DNA from: Amycolatopsis pithecellobii
GTDB taxonomy: Bacteria > Actinomycetota > Actinomycetes > Mycobacteriales > Pseudonocardiaceae
Direction of reading: 5' to 3'
Length of the DNA: 51,942 nucleotides
Assembly: GCF_009707865.1 (NCBI RefSeq)
Contig: NZ_WMBA01000058.1
Location: forward strand, 1-51,942
Below, one piece after another: positions 8,433 through 17,070 of this stretch (position 1 is the stretch's first letter; every line of letters starts with the position of its first letter). The notes beneath the pieces were generated by a model. That model saw only the letters and a list, made by a program, of their open reading frames with translations, did not search any database and was not told the origin of the DNA. The position numbers were made by a program, and so were the translations under genes.

Positions 8433-10289
8433 ATGACCGACGAAATCAGTGTTGACGACCTCGACTTCGATCCCGACGAAATCCAGGCCCGCTACGACTA
8501 CGAACGAGACCGCCGCCTCCGCGAGGAAGGACAGGCGCAGTACGTGCCGATGGCCGACGCCTTCGACGTCGACGAAGACTTCTACGCCGTGGGTGAGGAC
8601 AATCGGCCGCCCCTCGACGAAAACGTGGACGTCGTCGTGCTCGGCGGGGGCTTCGGCGGGATGATGATGGCGGTCGAACTTCGCCGCCGAGGCGTCAATG
8701 ACATTCGCATCGTGGAAGCCGCAGCCGACTTCGGCGGGACCTGGTATTGGAATCGGTACCCGGGCGCCCGCTGCGACGTCGAGTCCTACATCTACCTGCC
8801 GTTGTGCGATGAAACCAACTACATCCCGAGAGAGCGGTACTCGGGCCAGCCCGAGATCATGGAGCACGTCCAGCGGATCGCCGAGACGTTTTCGCTGCGG
8901 AAGGCGGCCCTGTTCCGCACGAGGATCACCGAGGTGCGGTGGGACGAGGAGCTGAAGAGGTGGCGCGTCGCTACTGATCGAGGCGACGACCTGCGCGCTC
9001 GATTCGTCGTCAACGCATCCGGCCCGACCGGCCGTCCCAAACTGCCCGCGATCGCGGGAATCGAGACGTTCACCGGCAAGAAGTTCCACACGTCGCGCTG
9101 GGACTTCGAGTACACGGGCGGTGATCCCACGGGGGGTTTGCACAAGCTCACCGACAAGAAGGTCGCCATCATCGGCACGGGAGCGACGGCCATCCAGGCG
9201 ATACCCCATCTGGCAGAGTGGGCCGAACACCTCTACGTTTTCCAACGGACCCCGTCGGCCGTCGGTGTCCGCCCGAACCCGCCAACGGATCCGGAATGGG
9301 CGGCAAGCCTCGCGCCCGGATGGCAGCGACAGCGCCAAGAAGCCTTCGATGCCTTCTTCACCGGCGAACTGACGGACCTCGACCTTGTGGACGCCTCCTG
9401 GAGGAAGGCGACACCCCGCGTGGCGGAGGGACTGTCACCCGAAGATCTCGCGAAGCAACTCGCACTCGCGGACATGGTTGAGATGCGGGATCTCCGCAAC
9501 CTGGTGGATTCGATCGTGAAAGACGAAGCGACCGCTGATTTGCTGAAGGCATGGTATCCGCGCCAATGTAAGCGTCCTACATTCAGCGCCGACTATCTAC
9601 CGACCTTCAACCGGCCGAACGTGACGCTGGTCGACACCAGCAAGACCGGTGGCGTCGAGCGAATCACAGAAACCGGGATCGTTGTCGGCGACCAAGAGTA
9701 CGACGTGGACTGCATCATTTTCTCGACCGGCTTCGAGATCTCGACCGGCGTCGGTCGAATCGCGGGACTCCCGATCATCGGACGCGACGGCATGACGATC
9801 GCGCAGCGCTGGTCCACCGAGCTGAACACCCTGCACGGACACTCAGTCCATGGCTTCCCCAACTGGTTCTTTATTGGATACAGCCAGAACGGATTGTCCT
9901 TCAACTATCCCTGGTCCGCCAATGCTCAGGTCGAGCACATCGGCTACATCATCGAGCAGGCCCTCTCACGCGGCGTGGCCGCCATCGAAGCGACGTCTGA
10001 GGCTGAGAAGGACTGGGTCGCCACCATTCGCCGGGGGAGCGGACCGGCGTTGCAGAGGATGGCCACCTGCACTCCGGGCTACTACAACAACGAAGGAAAG
10101 TTCGGCGAGGGCCGAGGCTATGGCCTCTTCGGCGAGGCATATGCGCCCGGCGTGAACGCTTTCCGTCGCTTGCTCAGCGCGTGGCGCGACGAGGGCTCGA
10201 TGGCCGGGATGTCGGTGCAGTTGGGAAGCGTCGAGTCTGATGCGGATGGATCGACCGCACTCCAGTCGGCGGTGGCAGAGAGGCAATGA
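8433..10289 (+). CDS. Type I Baeyer-Villiger monooxygenase (618 aa)
   Basis: Flavoprotein that inserts one oxygen next to a ketone carbonyl, giving an ester or lactone, with NADPH and O2. The first Rossmann motif is VVVLGGGFGGMMMAVEL (around residues 68-84). FGGTWYWNRYPGARCDVES follows, then the Baeyer-Villiger fingerprint FTGKKFHTSRWDF (around 215) and the second dinucleotide motif IIGTGATAIQAIP. The N-terminal extension (about 60 residues, including YDYERDRRLREEG) and the 600-plus length resemble the cyclododecanone/cyclopentadecanone and steroid/aryl-ketone monooxygenases, rather than the shorter cyclohexanone type. The start ATG at 8433 has AAAAGG five bases upstream; an ATG 60 bases earlier lacks one. 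The esterase gene begins five bases after its stop, so ester cleavage follows directly. Confidence 0.93.
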   Translation: MTDEISVDDLDFDPDEIQARYDYERDRRLREEGQAQYVPMADAFDVDEDFYAVGEDNRPPLDENVDVVVLGGGFGGMMMAVELRRRGVNDIRIVEAAADFGGTWYWNRYPGARCDVESYIYLPLCDETNYIPRERYSGQPEIMEHVQRIAETFSLRKAALFRTRITEVRWDEELKRWRVATDRGDDLRARFVVNASGPTGRPKLPAIAGIETFTGKKFHTSRWDFEYTGGDPTGGLHKLTDKKVAIIGTGATAIQAIPHLAEWAEHLYVFQRTPSAVGVRPNPPTDPEWAASLAPGWQRQRQEAFDAFFTGELTDLDLVDASWRKATPRVAEGLSPEDLAKQLALADMVEMRDLRNLVDSIVKDEATADLLKAWYPRQCKRPTFSADYLPTFNRPNVTLVDTSKTGGVERITETGIVVGDQEYDVDCIIFSTGFEISTGVGRIAGLPIIGRDGMTIAQRWSTELNTLHGHSVHGFPNWFFIGYSQNGLSFNYPWSANAQVEHIGYIIEQALSRGVAAIEATSEAEKDWVATIRRGSGPALQRMATCTPGYYNNEGKFGEGRGYGLFGEAYAPGVNAFRRLLSAWRDEGSMAGMSVQLGSVESDADGSTALQSAVAERQ

Positions 10290-10293
10290 ACCG

Positions 10294-11241
10294 ATGAGCA
10301 AGGAACAGCGCGCCAAGGTCGACGCCATGATGAGAGAACCTCGGCCTGCGTCTCGCAGCGTGGATGAGTGGCGGGCCGGCTTCATGAGCCTGCAGTCGCG
10401 AAACCTCGTGCCGGAAGGAGTTCGCACGTCGGAGGCGACGCTGGGCGATCGCCGCGCTCTGCTGATTGAGCCGAGCGAAGCTGTGCGTCCGGGGACGATC
10501 TTGTACTTCCACGGAGGGGGCTACGTGCTGGGCGCTCCGGAGACGTCTCTGTCGATCACGGCGAACCTCGTGGTGCGATCCGCCATTCGCTCACTGTCGC
10601 TGGACTATCGCCTCGCGCCCGAAAACCCATTCCCGGCGGCTGTCGACGACTGCGTCAACGCCTACCGCACGCTACTGGACTCGGAGGACTCCGGGCCTGT
10701 TGCTCTGGCGGGGGATTCGGCCGGCGGCGGGCTCGCGGTTGCGACCGCCCTTGTGGCACGGGATCTGGGCCTGCCGGTTCCTGCTGCCATCACCACGTTC
10801 TCGGCTGGTCTCGACCTCACGCTGACCGGCGCCAGTATGGAGACCAAGGCCGGCATCGACCCACTCTTCACCAAGGAGAGGCTGCAGCCGTTCCTCGACC
10901 TGTACTGCGCCGGCCAAGACCTGAAGACGCCGCTGCTGAGCCCGGCCCTGTTCGCCGACCTCGCCGGGTTCCCGCCTGTTCTTCTGCAGAGCGGCGCCAA
11001 CGAGGTGCTGCTGGACGACGCGACGCGCTTCGCGGCTCGCGCCCTCGACGCCGGAGTGGAGGTGATCCTGGACGTGACCGCGGATGTCCCGCACGTCTTC
11101 CAAGCGTTCGCCGGCATCCTGGACGAGGCGGACAACGCGCTCGCGCGGGCGGCGCTTTTCCTCGCTCAGCACCTGGACACCGATCCCGCGCTGGTGGCCG
11201 CGCGCACGTCGACTAACCCGTCCGAGGTGACTGTCCGATGA
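10294..11241 (+). CDS. Alpha/beta hydrolase, HSL-family esterase (315 aa)
   Basis: Hormone-sensitive-lipase-type (family IV) carboxylesterase. The oxyanion motif YFHGGGYVLG is near residue 75, the nucleophile elbow AGDSAGGGLAVA near 145, and the Asp/His pair lies in the C-terminal third (NEVLLDDATRF and DVPHVFQAFAG). There is no signal peptide, so it is cytoplasmic. The gene starts five bases after the monooxygenase stop, with AGAGAGG ahead of the ATG at 10294. Its stop overlaps the start of the next gene (ATGA). BVMO-esterase pairs are a well-known arrangement in ketone degradation, for example in 4-hydroxyacetophenone and cyclic-ketone pathways. The natural reading is hydrolysis of the BVMO ester into an alcohol or phenol plus a carboxylic acid. 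Confidence 0.9.
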   Translation: MSKEQRAKVDAMMREPRPASRSVDEWRAGFMSLQSRNLVPEGVRTSEATLGDRRALLIEPSEAVRPGTILYFHGGGYVLGAPETSLSITANLVVRSAIRSLSLDYRLAPENPFPAAVDDCVNAYRTLLDSEDSGPVALAGDSAGGGLAVATALVARDLGLPVPAAITTFSAGLDLTLTGASMETKAGIDPLFTKERLQPFLDLYCAGQDLKTPLLSPALFADLAGFPPVLLQSGANEVLLDDATRFAARALDAGVEVILDVTADVPHVFQAFAGILDEADNALARAALFLAQHLDTDPALVAARTSTNPSEVTVR

Positions 11242-11657
11242 CGGAGCTCACCGCCGAGCACCGTTCGCTCATCGAAGACGTGGTCGCCCTCCACGGACAC
11301 ATTTTCGACGCGAAAGAGTTCGACCGAATCGAGGAGATCTTCACCCCTGACGTCGTCTACGACATGACCGGAGTCGGTGGACGAGTGTTCCGCGGCATCG
11401 CCGCGGTTCGCGAAGCCGCGAGCGACATGGCGGCGCGCGGTCCGCTGGCCCATCACGTGACGAACTTGGTTGTCACGGTCACCGATGATGGTGTGCCCAG
11501 GGTGTTGTCAAAGGTGCTGCTCCTCTTACGAGACGGCAGCCTCAAAAGCGTCGTGCAACGCGACACGATCGGCCGGCACGACGGGCATTGGCTCATCAGC
11601 CATCGCGTGATCGAGCCGGTGGCAGGCGCGGCCCGCACCTCCGGCTCGCACCCATGA
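11238..11657 (+). CDS. SnoaL/NTF2-like small protein (139 aa)
   Basis: This small alpha+beta barrel protein begins LTAEHRSLIEDVVALHGHIF, followed by FDRIEEIFTPDVVYDMTG and, later, LAHHVTNLVVTV and GHWLISHRVIEP. That is the pattern of the SnoaL-like/NTF2 fold (conserved cone helices, then EEIFTPD, HHVTN and WLISHR). Members are dehydratases, isomerases or cyclases, or have no known activity, on hydrophobic ring compounds. It overlaps the esterase by four bases and precedes the SDR by 19, so it is part of the same pathway. A double-bond isomerase or dehydratase role is possible; no catalytic residue can be named with confidence. Confidence 0.8.
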   Translation: MTELTAEHRSLIEDVVALHGHIFDAKEFDRIEEIFTPDVVYDMTGVGGRVFRGIAAVREAASDMAARGPLAHHVTNLVVTVTDDGVPRVLSKVLLLLRDGSLKSVVQRDTIGRHDGHWLISHRVIEPVAGAARTSGSHP

Positions 11658-11676
11658 TGAGACCCGGAGCGACGTC

Positions 11677-12423
11677 GTGATCGCGCCTGCCGACCGGATC
11701 GGACTCGTCACCGGGGCCGGTAGCGGAATCGGTCGTGCCACGGCACTGGAGTTCGCCCATACCGGGGCCAAGGTCGCGGTCCTCGACATCAACGCGGAGG
11801 CCGCCGCGGCGACCGCATCTGCCATCGCCAACGCCGGTGGCAGCGCGATCGCGGTCCAGGTGGACATCGGCGATGACGGATCGGTGAAGGCTGCCGTCGA
11901 GAACGTTGTGACTACCTACGGACGACTCGACTTCGCGGTGAACAACGCAGGAGTTCCATCCTTCCATCGCCAGCTGGACGAGATGACCGTCGACGAGTCC
12001 GCCCGAGTCGTGCATGTCAACCTGGTCGGCACTTTTCTATGCCTGAAATACGAGCTGGCCGTGCTCTCCGACGCGGGGGCGATCGTGAACGTGGCCTCCA
12101 GCGGCGGATTGCATTCGATGCCCAACGCGCCGGCGTACGTTGCGTCGAAACACGGAATCGTCGGTCTCACCAAGGCGGCAGCCCGCGACTACGCCTCGCG
12201 GCAGATTCGAGTCAACTCGCTGTGCCCGGGAGCAACCCAGACACCCTTCTTCGAATCCATCGCTACCGGCACGAGCATGGCGGCGAACGCGGCAGCGGCG
12301 ACGCCACTGGGCCGGGTGGCCCAGCCGGAGGAGGTGGCGGCGGCGGCCGTGTGGCTGTGCTCGCCCGCTGCCTCCTACCTCACCGGGATCGCGTTGCCGC
12401 TGGACGGCGGGCGGTGGCAATGA
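11677..12423 (+). CDS. Short-chain dehydrogenase/reductase (248 aa)
   Basis: Classical SDR. The cofactor motif GLVTGAGSGIGRATALEF lies at residues 8-25, VDIGDDGS and LDFAVNNAGVP (NNAG) follow, the catalytic Ser is in NVASSGGLHS and the YxxxK motif is YVASKHG, with CPGATQTPF further on. An Asp at the end of beta-2 (VLDIN) suggests NAD(H) preference. GTG start with GGAG upstream. Last intact gene of the ligase-BVMO-esterase-NTF2 operon. It probably oxidises the alcohol released by the esterase, or makes the ketone that feeds the BVMO. Confidence 0.92.
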   Translation: MIAPADRIGLVTGAGSGIGRATALEFAHTGAKVAVLDINAEAAAATASAIANAGGSAIAVQVDIGDDGSVKAAVENVVTTYGRLDFAVNNAGVPSFHRQLDEMTVDESARVVHVNLVGTFLCLKYELAVLSDAGAIVNVASSGGLHSMPNAPAYVASKHGIVGLTKAAARDYASRQIRVNSLCPGATQTPFFESIATGTSMAANAAAATPLGRVAQPEEVAAAAVWLCSPAASYLTGIALPLDGGRWQ

Positions 12424-12596
12424 ACGAGTTTCACGCGGGCCGGCGGCCCGGAGTCGCCGGCCCGCCGATCTGCGGCAGATCGCCCAGGCCGCAGAGGCCG
12501 GCAACGGTTCGCCGACCTGGGCATCGCGAGCGCCGACACGATCCGGGGAATCGAGATACTCGGCGACCGAGTGGTCCCCGAGACAGCCCGGCTGTG
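12424..12596 (+). pseudogene. LLM-class oxidoreductase C-terminal remnant (frameshifted)
   Basis: After the SDR stop, short stretches in two frames read LRQIAQAAEAG and then RFADLGIASADTIRGIEILG, DRVVPE, ending at a TGA near 12594-12596. This is the pattern of the C-terminus of an LLM oxidoreductase; compare the intact gene at 34690-35562 with LRQLHDAGIQVVHG and DVIGRDIIPEISRW. Only about 50 codons remain, with one frame change near 12515. Confidence 0.35.
12435..12465 (+). terminator. GC-rich hairpin after the SDR gene
   Basis: Positions 12435-12445 (GCGGGCCGGCG) pair perfectly with 12455-12465 around a nine-base loop, twelve bases after the SDR stop. There is no T-run, as is usual for actinobacterial terminators. 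It may end or attenuate the BVMO operon transcript. Confidence 0.5.
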
Positions 12597-12649
12597 ACCG
12601 GTGACCGTGCACGGTGCCGGGAGACCTGCGGGAAGCCGCACCCCTGGGG

Positions 12650-13435
12650 TCAGTCGTCACCGAACTCATCGGCGGCGAGGCTATGTACGGCGCGGGCGAG
12701 CACATCATGACAATCGTCCAGAGTGTCGGCTCGCGTCGAGGGCACGATGATCGACAGGCTGCACAGCGGTGCGTTGCGGGAGCGCACCGCCATCGCGAGA
12801 CCGTGCGCGCCGAGTTGCCTCTCCTCGTGCGACATCGCATAGCCCGCGGCCGCGGCCGCGCGGACTTGCCTCCGCACTTGTCCCGCGAGTTCGCCCACGG
12901 AAGTCAGGTACGTTTCCAGTTCAGCCTCGGGCAACTGCGACAAGATCGCCCGCCCACTGCACCCATGGTGAAGCGGATGCCTGCTGCCGACCTGATCTTC
13001 GATCCGGACCAAGTGGCGGTGCCCGATCACCTGGGAGACGAGCAGGCTTTCGTTGCCCTGGCGCATGTGACAGAGCACGGTTTCGCCAAGCTCGTCGACG
13101 AGGTCGCGCATGACCGGGCCGACCGTGGCGCGCAGAGCGGGGACCACCCTGTCAGCAAGGCTGAGCAGGCGAGAACCCAGCACGAAGCCGTTCGGGGTGC
13201 GGTGGACGAAACCACGTCCCTGCAGCGTATTCAGAAGCCTCCGCACCACGGTGCGGTTGAGGTTCATGTGCCGTCCGAGGTCGGCGGTGCTGATCGGGCC
13301 CAGTTCGGCGATATTGATGAGCGTTTGCAACGCGTTGTCGGTGGTCTTGGAGTAATCGGTCGCCGAGAGCACCTCGGACCGCAAGCCGGCCTCCGTGTCT
13401 CGATCCGCCGGAATACCCGAAGAGTTCTGCGCCAT
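12650..13435 (-). CDS. IclR-family transcriptional regulator (261 aa)
   Basis: The N-terminal winged helix-turn-helix reads TDNALQTLINIAELGPISTA, DLGRHMNLNRTVVRRLLNTL and GFVHRTPNGFVLG (around residues 32-88). The C-terminal effector domain shows DELGETVLCHMRQGNESLLV, the HPLHHGCSGRAILSQLP motif and a final LSIIVPSTRAD. IclR proteins commonly control aromatic-acid catabolism (PcaR, PobR, MhpR) and bind a small aromatic effector. The start is set at the ATG 13435, preceded by GGAGG; a GTG 18 bases earlier is also open. It is the only single-domain regulator inside the island, so it is a leading candidate for binding the repeated boxes or the dyad at 13718-13753. Confidence 0.9.
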   Translation of the reverse strand: MAQNSSGIPADRDTEAGLRSEVLSATDYSKTTDNALQTLINIAELGPISTADLGRHMNLNRTVVRRLLNTLQGRGFVHRTPNGFVLGSRLLSLADRVVPALRATVGPVMRDLVDELGETVLCHMRQGNESLLVSQVIGHRHLVRIEDQVGSRHPLHHGCSGRAILSQLPEAELETYLTSVGELAGQVRRQVRAAAAAGYAMSHEERQLGAHGLAMAVRSRNAPLCSLSIIVPSTRADTLDDCHDVLARAVHSLAADEFGDD

Positions 13436-14188
13436 GTGACCTCCGCGCGTCACATTATCAGTGCGTTGCCGTTCGATAGGCGGCCGGTACCTATGATATC
13501 TGTGATCTGGTCGCCCGCCCTGCTGGATGCCCCCACCGTTACGAACTGCCAGTCGGCGCCTGGACGCTGTGAGATGCCCAGTCGTGAACCGCTCGGATAC
13601 CCAGACCCGCAGCGGACGCGGGCTTCACCGGAGCCGCCGGATGATCAGCGCGCTGCGCCGGGGGAGCTGTGTCCGGAGTTCCAGCAGGCAAACTGCCTCT
13701 TCCCTTCTTCCCTGAGAGTATGAATAATAGCCGTCAGCGACCGACTATCGGCCAGTCAGGCACTTTCTCGCCGAGCTCGGAGCACCGGGCCTGACAGCAG
13801 ATCGAGGGTCGCGAGCGAGCAGGCAACTCCGCCAGATTGGCGCTGTTGTCCGCATGGCCCGAGCGCCGGTGCCCGACACACGTCACCACGCGATGTCATA
13901 TCGTTCCGATTCAACGAGGAGTCGCAATGATCGACTCAGCCGACGGCACGAGACGCCGGGTGATCAACGGGCACAGATGCTCCGATCCGCGGCGCTCTCG
14001 GCGCGGCGATCCGCCAGGGCGCTTGTCCTGCCGACGTGCTGGTTCCGATCGCTATACCAGCTGCAATCCGGTCCGCAGAGTCCGTCTGCCTCGGTGTTCT
14101 TTGCTGCCGAGCCTGCCTGAATCGCCGACGGCGCCCATGGTCGCGCTGGGCGCAATCAATCGAGCCACTCAGTGAAGGAGCACGGTAA
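13436..14188. other. Divergent regulatory region between the IclR and ABC transporter genes
   Basis: About 750 bases without a recognisable gene. It holds the dyad element at 13718-13753 and must hold both divergent promoters. An AT-rich spot (CCTATGATATCTGTGATC near 13490) is a possible promoter for either side. Short frames starting at 13927 look non-coding: no domain, irregular codon use. The long leader before 14189 is unexplained. Confidence 0.45.
13718..13753. promoter_or_regulatory. Dyad operator O1, shared with 31048-31083
   Basis: GTATGAATAATAGCCG, then 12 bases, then TATCGGCC. The sequence at 31048-31083 reads GTATGAATAACAGCCG, 12 bases, TATCAGCC, with identical spacing. The left half and the reverse complement of the right half are related, giving an imperfect inverted repeat as expected for a dimeric regulator. 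It lies between the IclR gene and the transporter operon. Confidence 0.5.
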
Positions 14189-15292
14189 GTGAGCGCACAC
14201 CTGATCGGGTCCGCCGGAGCGCGAAGAAAGATCCAGTCAGCCCGTCCACGTCGGACGGCGACGATCCTGCTCTCTGTCGCAGTGCTCGTCGCCACCTTGG
14301 CAGGCTGCGGATCCAGCTCCAAGGAGGGTGACTCGCAAACATCCTCGTCCGCGACCCAGCAGATTGTCACGATCAACTTTGTCGGTTTCCCGGCAACGAC
14401 GGGCGCGTCGGCGTGGATCTTTTATGGCAACACCGGAATCTTTCAGAAGTACGGGTTCAAGCTGAACTACCTGCCGACCGCCGCGGCGACGGCGACGGAC
14501 GCTGAGGCCCTCAAGTCGGGCCGCGCCGACCTCTCGATTGTCTCGCCGTATCAGTTCGCGTCGTACATGCAGACGAACTCCGGCGTGGTGTCGGTGTTCG
14601 GGCTCTACCAGAAGAACCCTGAGGGCATTCTCTACCGCAAGGACAGCGGCATCAGCTCACCGGCCGACTTGGCTGGGAAAACCGTGCTCGCCGCAACCGG
14701 TGCACCGAACATCGCGGACACCCAGGCCTGGCTCAAGCTGCACGGTGTCGACAACGTCAAGATCCAGCAGGTGGCTCTGACGCAAGAGCTGCCGCTGCTC
14801 GTTGCGAACCGGGCGCCGGCGATTCTCACCCTGCCGTTCTCGCCTGCGCCGTCGATGGCCGAGAAGGGCATTCCGACCGGGCAGTTTGTGTTCGCTGATG
14901 AAAACCCGGAATTCGACGCGCTGACCTACGTCGCTGCGGCGGCAACGACATGGCTTCAGAACAACAAGGAGTTGGCGCAGAACGTCCTGAAGGGACTCCA
15001 GGCAGCTCTCGTGGCGACCAAGGCGGACCCCGGCAAAGCTGTCGATGCCTTGATCAAAGCCAATCCGACAGGCGCGCCGAGTAAGACGGTGGCCGTGGCC
15101 CAGGCCAAGTCGGTGTTCGACTACCTCCAGACCCCGAACGACGTGGGTCACCCGTACGGCTGGATGTCTCCCGACGACTGGACAGAAACCCTGAAGTACG
15201 CCCAGAAGTACGCCGGGTACACAGGCTCGCTTGATGTCAGCAAGTTGTTCACGAACGACTACTACACCAGCACGACGAACGCTTCGCCGTGA
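14189..15292 (+). CDS. ABC transporter solute-binding lipoprotein, SsuA/NMT1-like (367 aa)
   Basis: The N-terminus is a lipoprotein signal: an Arg-rich start, a hydrophobic stretch (LLSVAVLVATLAGCGSSS) and the lipobox LAGC with the Cys near residue 35. After a Ser-rich linker follows TINFVGFPATTGASAWIFYG, then GFKLNYLPTAAATATDAEAL, SGRADLSIVSPYQF and ISSPADLAGKTVLAATGAPN. This is the NMT1/SsuA/TauA fold for sulfonates, nitrate, pyrimidine precursors or aromatic acids. GTG start with GAAGGAG ahead. It forms an operon with the ATPase and permease genes that follow and is likely the outer-membrane-face receptor for the island's growth substrate. Confidence 0.9.
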   Translation: MSAHLIGSAGARRKIQSARPRRTATILLSVAVLVATLAGCGSSSKEGDSQTSSSATQQIVTINFVGFPATTGASAWIFYGNTGIFQKYGFKLNYLPTAAATATDAEALKSGRADLSIVSPYQFASYMQTNSGVVSVFGLYQKNPEGILYRKDSGISSPADLAGKTVLAATGAPNIADTQAWLKLHGVDNVKIQQVALTQELPLLVANRAPAILTLPFSPAPSMAEKGIPTGQFVFADENPEFDALTYVAAAATTWLQNNKELAQNVLKGLQAALVATKADPGKAVDALIKANPTGAPSKTVAVAQAKSVFDYLQTPNDVGHPYGWMSPDDWTETLKYAQKYAGYTGSLDVSKLFTNDYYTSTTNASP

Positions 15293-15306
15293 GGTTGGAG
15301 ACGGAA

Positions 15307-16146
15307 ATGTCCTCAGGTTTGCAGTCCGCTGCCGATGAAGCCCGCAGCTCTCGGCAACACGGGGCGCCGCGGGCAGGCGAGGGCGCGCGCGACGTGCTGA
15401 GGCTGACCGATGTGTCGGTCAGCTTTCATAACCGCGCAAGTTCCCTCGTTGCTGTCGAGTCGCTTGCCTTCGGGGTACCCGAGAACCAGGTCGTGGCGCT
15501 GCTGGGGCCTTCGGGTTGCGGTAAGAGCACGACCCTTCGGCTTATCGCCGGACTACAGACCTTCGAGAAGGGTCGGTTCGAGACGGCTTTCGCGGCGAGG
15601 GCCGGCTCCGCGTTCGGGGGCATCTCGATGATGTTCCAATCGCCGGCCCTGCTGGACTGGAAGACCGTTGAGCAAAACGTTGAGCTTCCGCTCAAGATCA
15701 AGGGCGTGCGCCGGAAGGAGGCGGCGCCGCTGGTAGAGAACTTGCTCGACATCGTCGGCTTGTCCGATTTCGCGCGGCGGCGTCCTTACGAGCTGTCGGG
15801 AGGAATGCAGCAGCGGGTTGCGCTGGCACGCGCCTTGGTCACGGAGCCGGCGCTGCTTCTCCTCGACGAGCCGTTCGGTGCGCTGGACGCCATTACTCGC
15901 GATGAGATGTGCGTCGAAGTCGAGCGCGTGACCCGGGGAAGGTCCATGACCACCATTCTGGTCACTCACTCGATCTCTGAGGCGATCTTCCTGGCCGATC
16001 GCATACTGGTGATGGCTGCGCGACCTGGCCGCATCATTGAGGACTTGGCGGTGCCGTTGGGTCATCCTCGGCATCTCGATGACCGGACCTCAGAAGCCGC
16101 GCGCAGTCTCGAAGTGAGCCTGTTGTCCGCACTAGCTCCTCGATAG
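15307..16146 (+). CDS. ABC transporter ATP-binding protein, SsuB/TauB-like (279 aa)
   Basis: All ATPase motifs are present and in order: Walker A GPSGCGKSTTLRL near residue 64, the Q-loop in MMFQSPALLDWKTVEQN, signature LSGGMQQRVALARAL, Walker B LLLLDEPFGALDAITRDEM and the H-loop VTHSISEAIFLADR. The 'S-P-A-L-L-D-W' after the Q-loop is typical of the nitrate/sulfonate/taurine importer group. The start is taken at the ATG 15307 with GGAG six bases upstream; a GTG at 15289 overlaps the lipoprotein stop and is also possible. It energises the permease encoded next. Confidence 0.93.
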   Translation: MSSGLQSAADEARSSRQHGAPRAGEGARDVLRLTDVSVSFHNRASSLVAVESLAFGVPENQVVALLGPSGCGKSTTLRLIAGLQTFEKGRFETAFAARAGSAFGGISMMFQSPALLDWKTVEQNVELPLKIKGVRRKEAAPLVENLLDIVGLSDFARRRPYELSGGMQQRVALARALVTEPALLLLDEPFGALDAITRDEMCVEVERVTRGRSMTTILVTHSISEAIFLADRILVMAARPGRIIEDLAVPLGHPRHLDDRTSEAARSLEVSLLSALAPR

Positions 16147-16159
16147 GTGGGAGTCCATC

Positions 16160-17017
16160 GTGGTTGACACTGTAACGAGGGAACAGCCGAGGCAAGCCAA
16201 GCAGCTGACGGTCATCGCCGGCACGGGGACTCGCGCCCGGAGGCGGCAAGGCCTGTCCAAGGGAGCGACGCGAGCGATTACCATCGCCTCCGCCGTGGCC
16301 GTCCCGATCGTGATTTGGTTGCTGGTCATCAGGCTGTTCGACGTCAGTTCGGGCCTCCTGCCATCTCCGGACGTCCTCGCACAGGCGTTGTGGGACAACT
16401 TCTCCGCGCTGATGCTGAACACCTACCCGACCGTGGTTGAGACCGGGGTCGGATACGCGTTGGCGGTCGTGATCGGGATCCCGCTCGGTTGGGTCCTGGC
16501 CCGGCCCGGAATCATCAGCGGCACGATCAACACGATGGTGTTGACCGCGCAGATCATCCCCAAAGTCGCTCTCGCTCCACTCCTGATCGTCTGGTTCGGC
16601 TTTGGTTACACCCCCCGAATCACACTGGTTTTCCTGGTCACGTTCTTCCCGATTGTGGTGAACGCAGCGTCTGGCTTCCGGAGCGTGCCGACTGCCGTGC
16701 GGGATCTCGGGCAGGTGCTGGGGATGGGGCCGTGGACGAGACTGCGCGAGCTCGAAGGGCCCTCCGCGCTGCCGTCGATTTTCGCCGGCCTCAAGATCGC
16801 TTCCACGTTCGCGCTCATCGGGGCGATCGTCAGCGAGTTCATCTCGGCCGCGTCCGGTCTTGGCTTCATCATTTTCCAGACGCAGCAAAGCCTGAACACG
16901 CCGCTCCTCTTCGCGGCCGTCGTCGTGATCAGCGTATTCGGACTCGTGTTCTACGGCTTGGTCGCGCTCTTCGAACGCGTCGCCATCCCATGGCATGTGT
17001 CGCAACGCAAGACGTGA
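16160..17017 (+). CDS. ABC transporter permease, SsuC/TauC-like (285 aa)
   Basis: A cytoplasmic Arg-rich N-terminus is followed by a first membrane helix (AITIASAVAVPIVIWLLVI), then about five more. The EAA coupling loop is recognisable around FRSVPTAVRDLGQVLGMGPW and VPTAVRDLG...GPSALPSIFAGLKI. VETGVGYALAVVIGIPLGWV and the C-terminal LLFAAVVVISVFGLVFYGLV match the SsuC/TauC family. GTG start with GGGAG six bases ahead. It completes the importer with the two preceding genes. The inner-membrane channel carries a small anionic or aromatic solute inward. Confidence 0.92.
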   Translation: MVDTVTREQPRQAKQLTVIAGTGTRARRRQGLSKGATRAITIASAVAVPIVIWLLVIRLFDVSSGLLPSPDVLAQALWDNFSALMLNTYPTVVETGVGYALAVVIGIPLGWVLARPGIISGTINTMVLTAQIIPKVALAPLLIVWFGFGYTPRITLVFLVTFFPIVVNAASGFRSVPTAVRDLGQVLGMGPWTRLRELEGPSALPSIFAGLKIASTFALIGAIVSEFISAASGLGFIIFQTQQSLNTPLLFAAVVVISVFGLVFYGLVALFERVAIPWHVSQRKT

Positions 17018-17070
17018 CTTACGTGCATCGAGACAGGACGCGAGAACTTGATTAGACGAGAGCGGAGTCG

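Noticed and set aside
8313..9338. 341-codon frame antisense to the BVMO
   Set aside because: Mirror of a clear BVMO gene; no RBS or motif.
13836..14180. Short plus-strand frames before the ABC lipoprotein gene
   Set aside because: Cys/Ser/Arg-rich random composition, no domain; one starts behind an RBS-like GAGGAG (13918) but loses any coding pattern.
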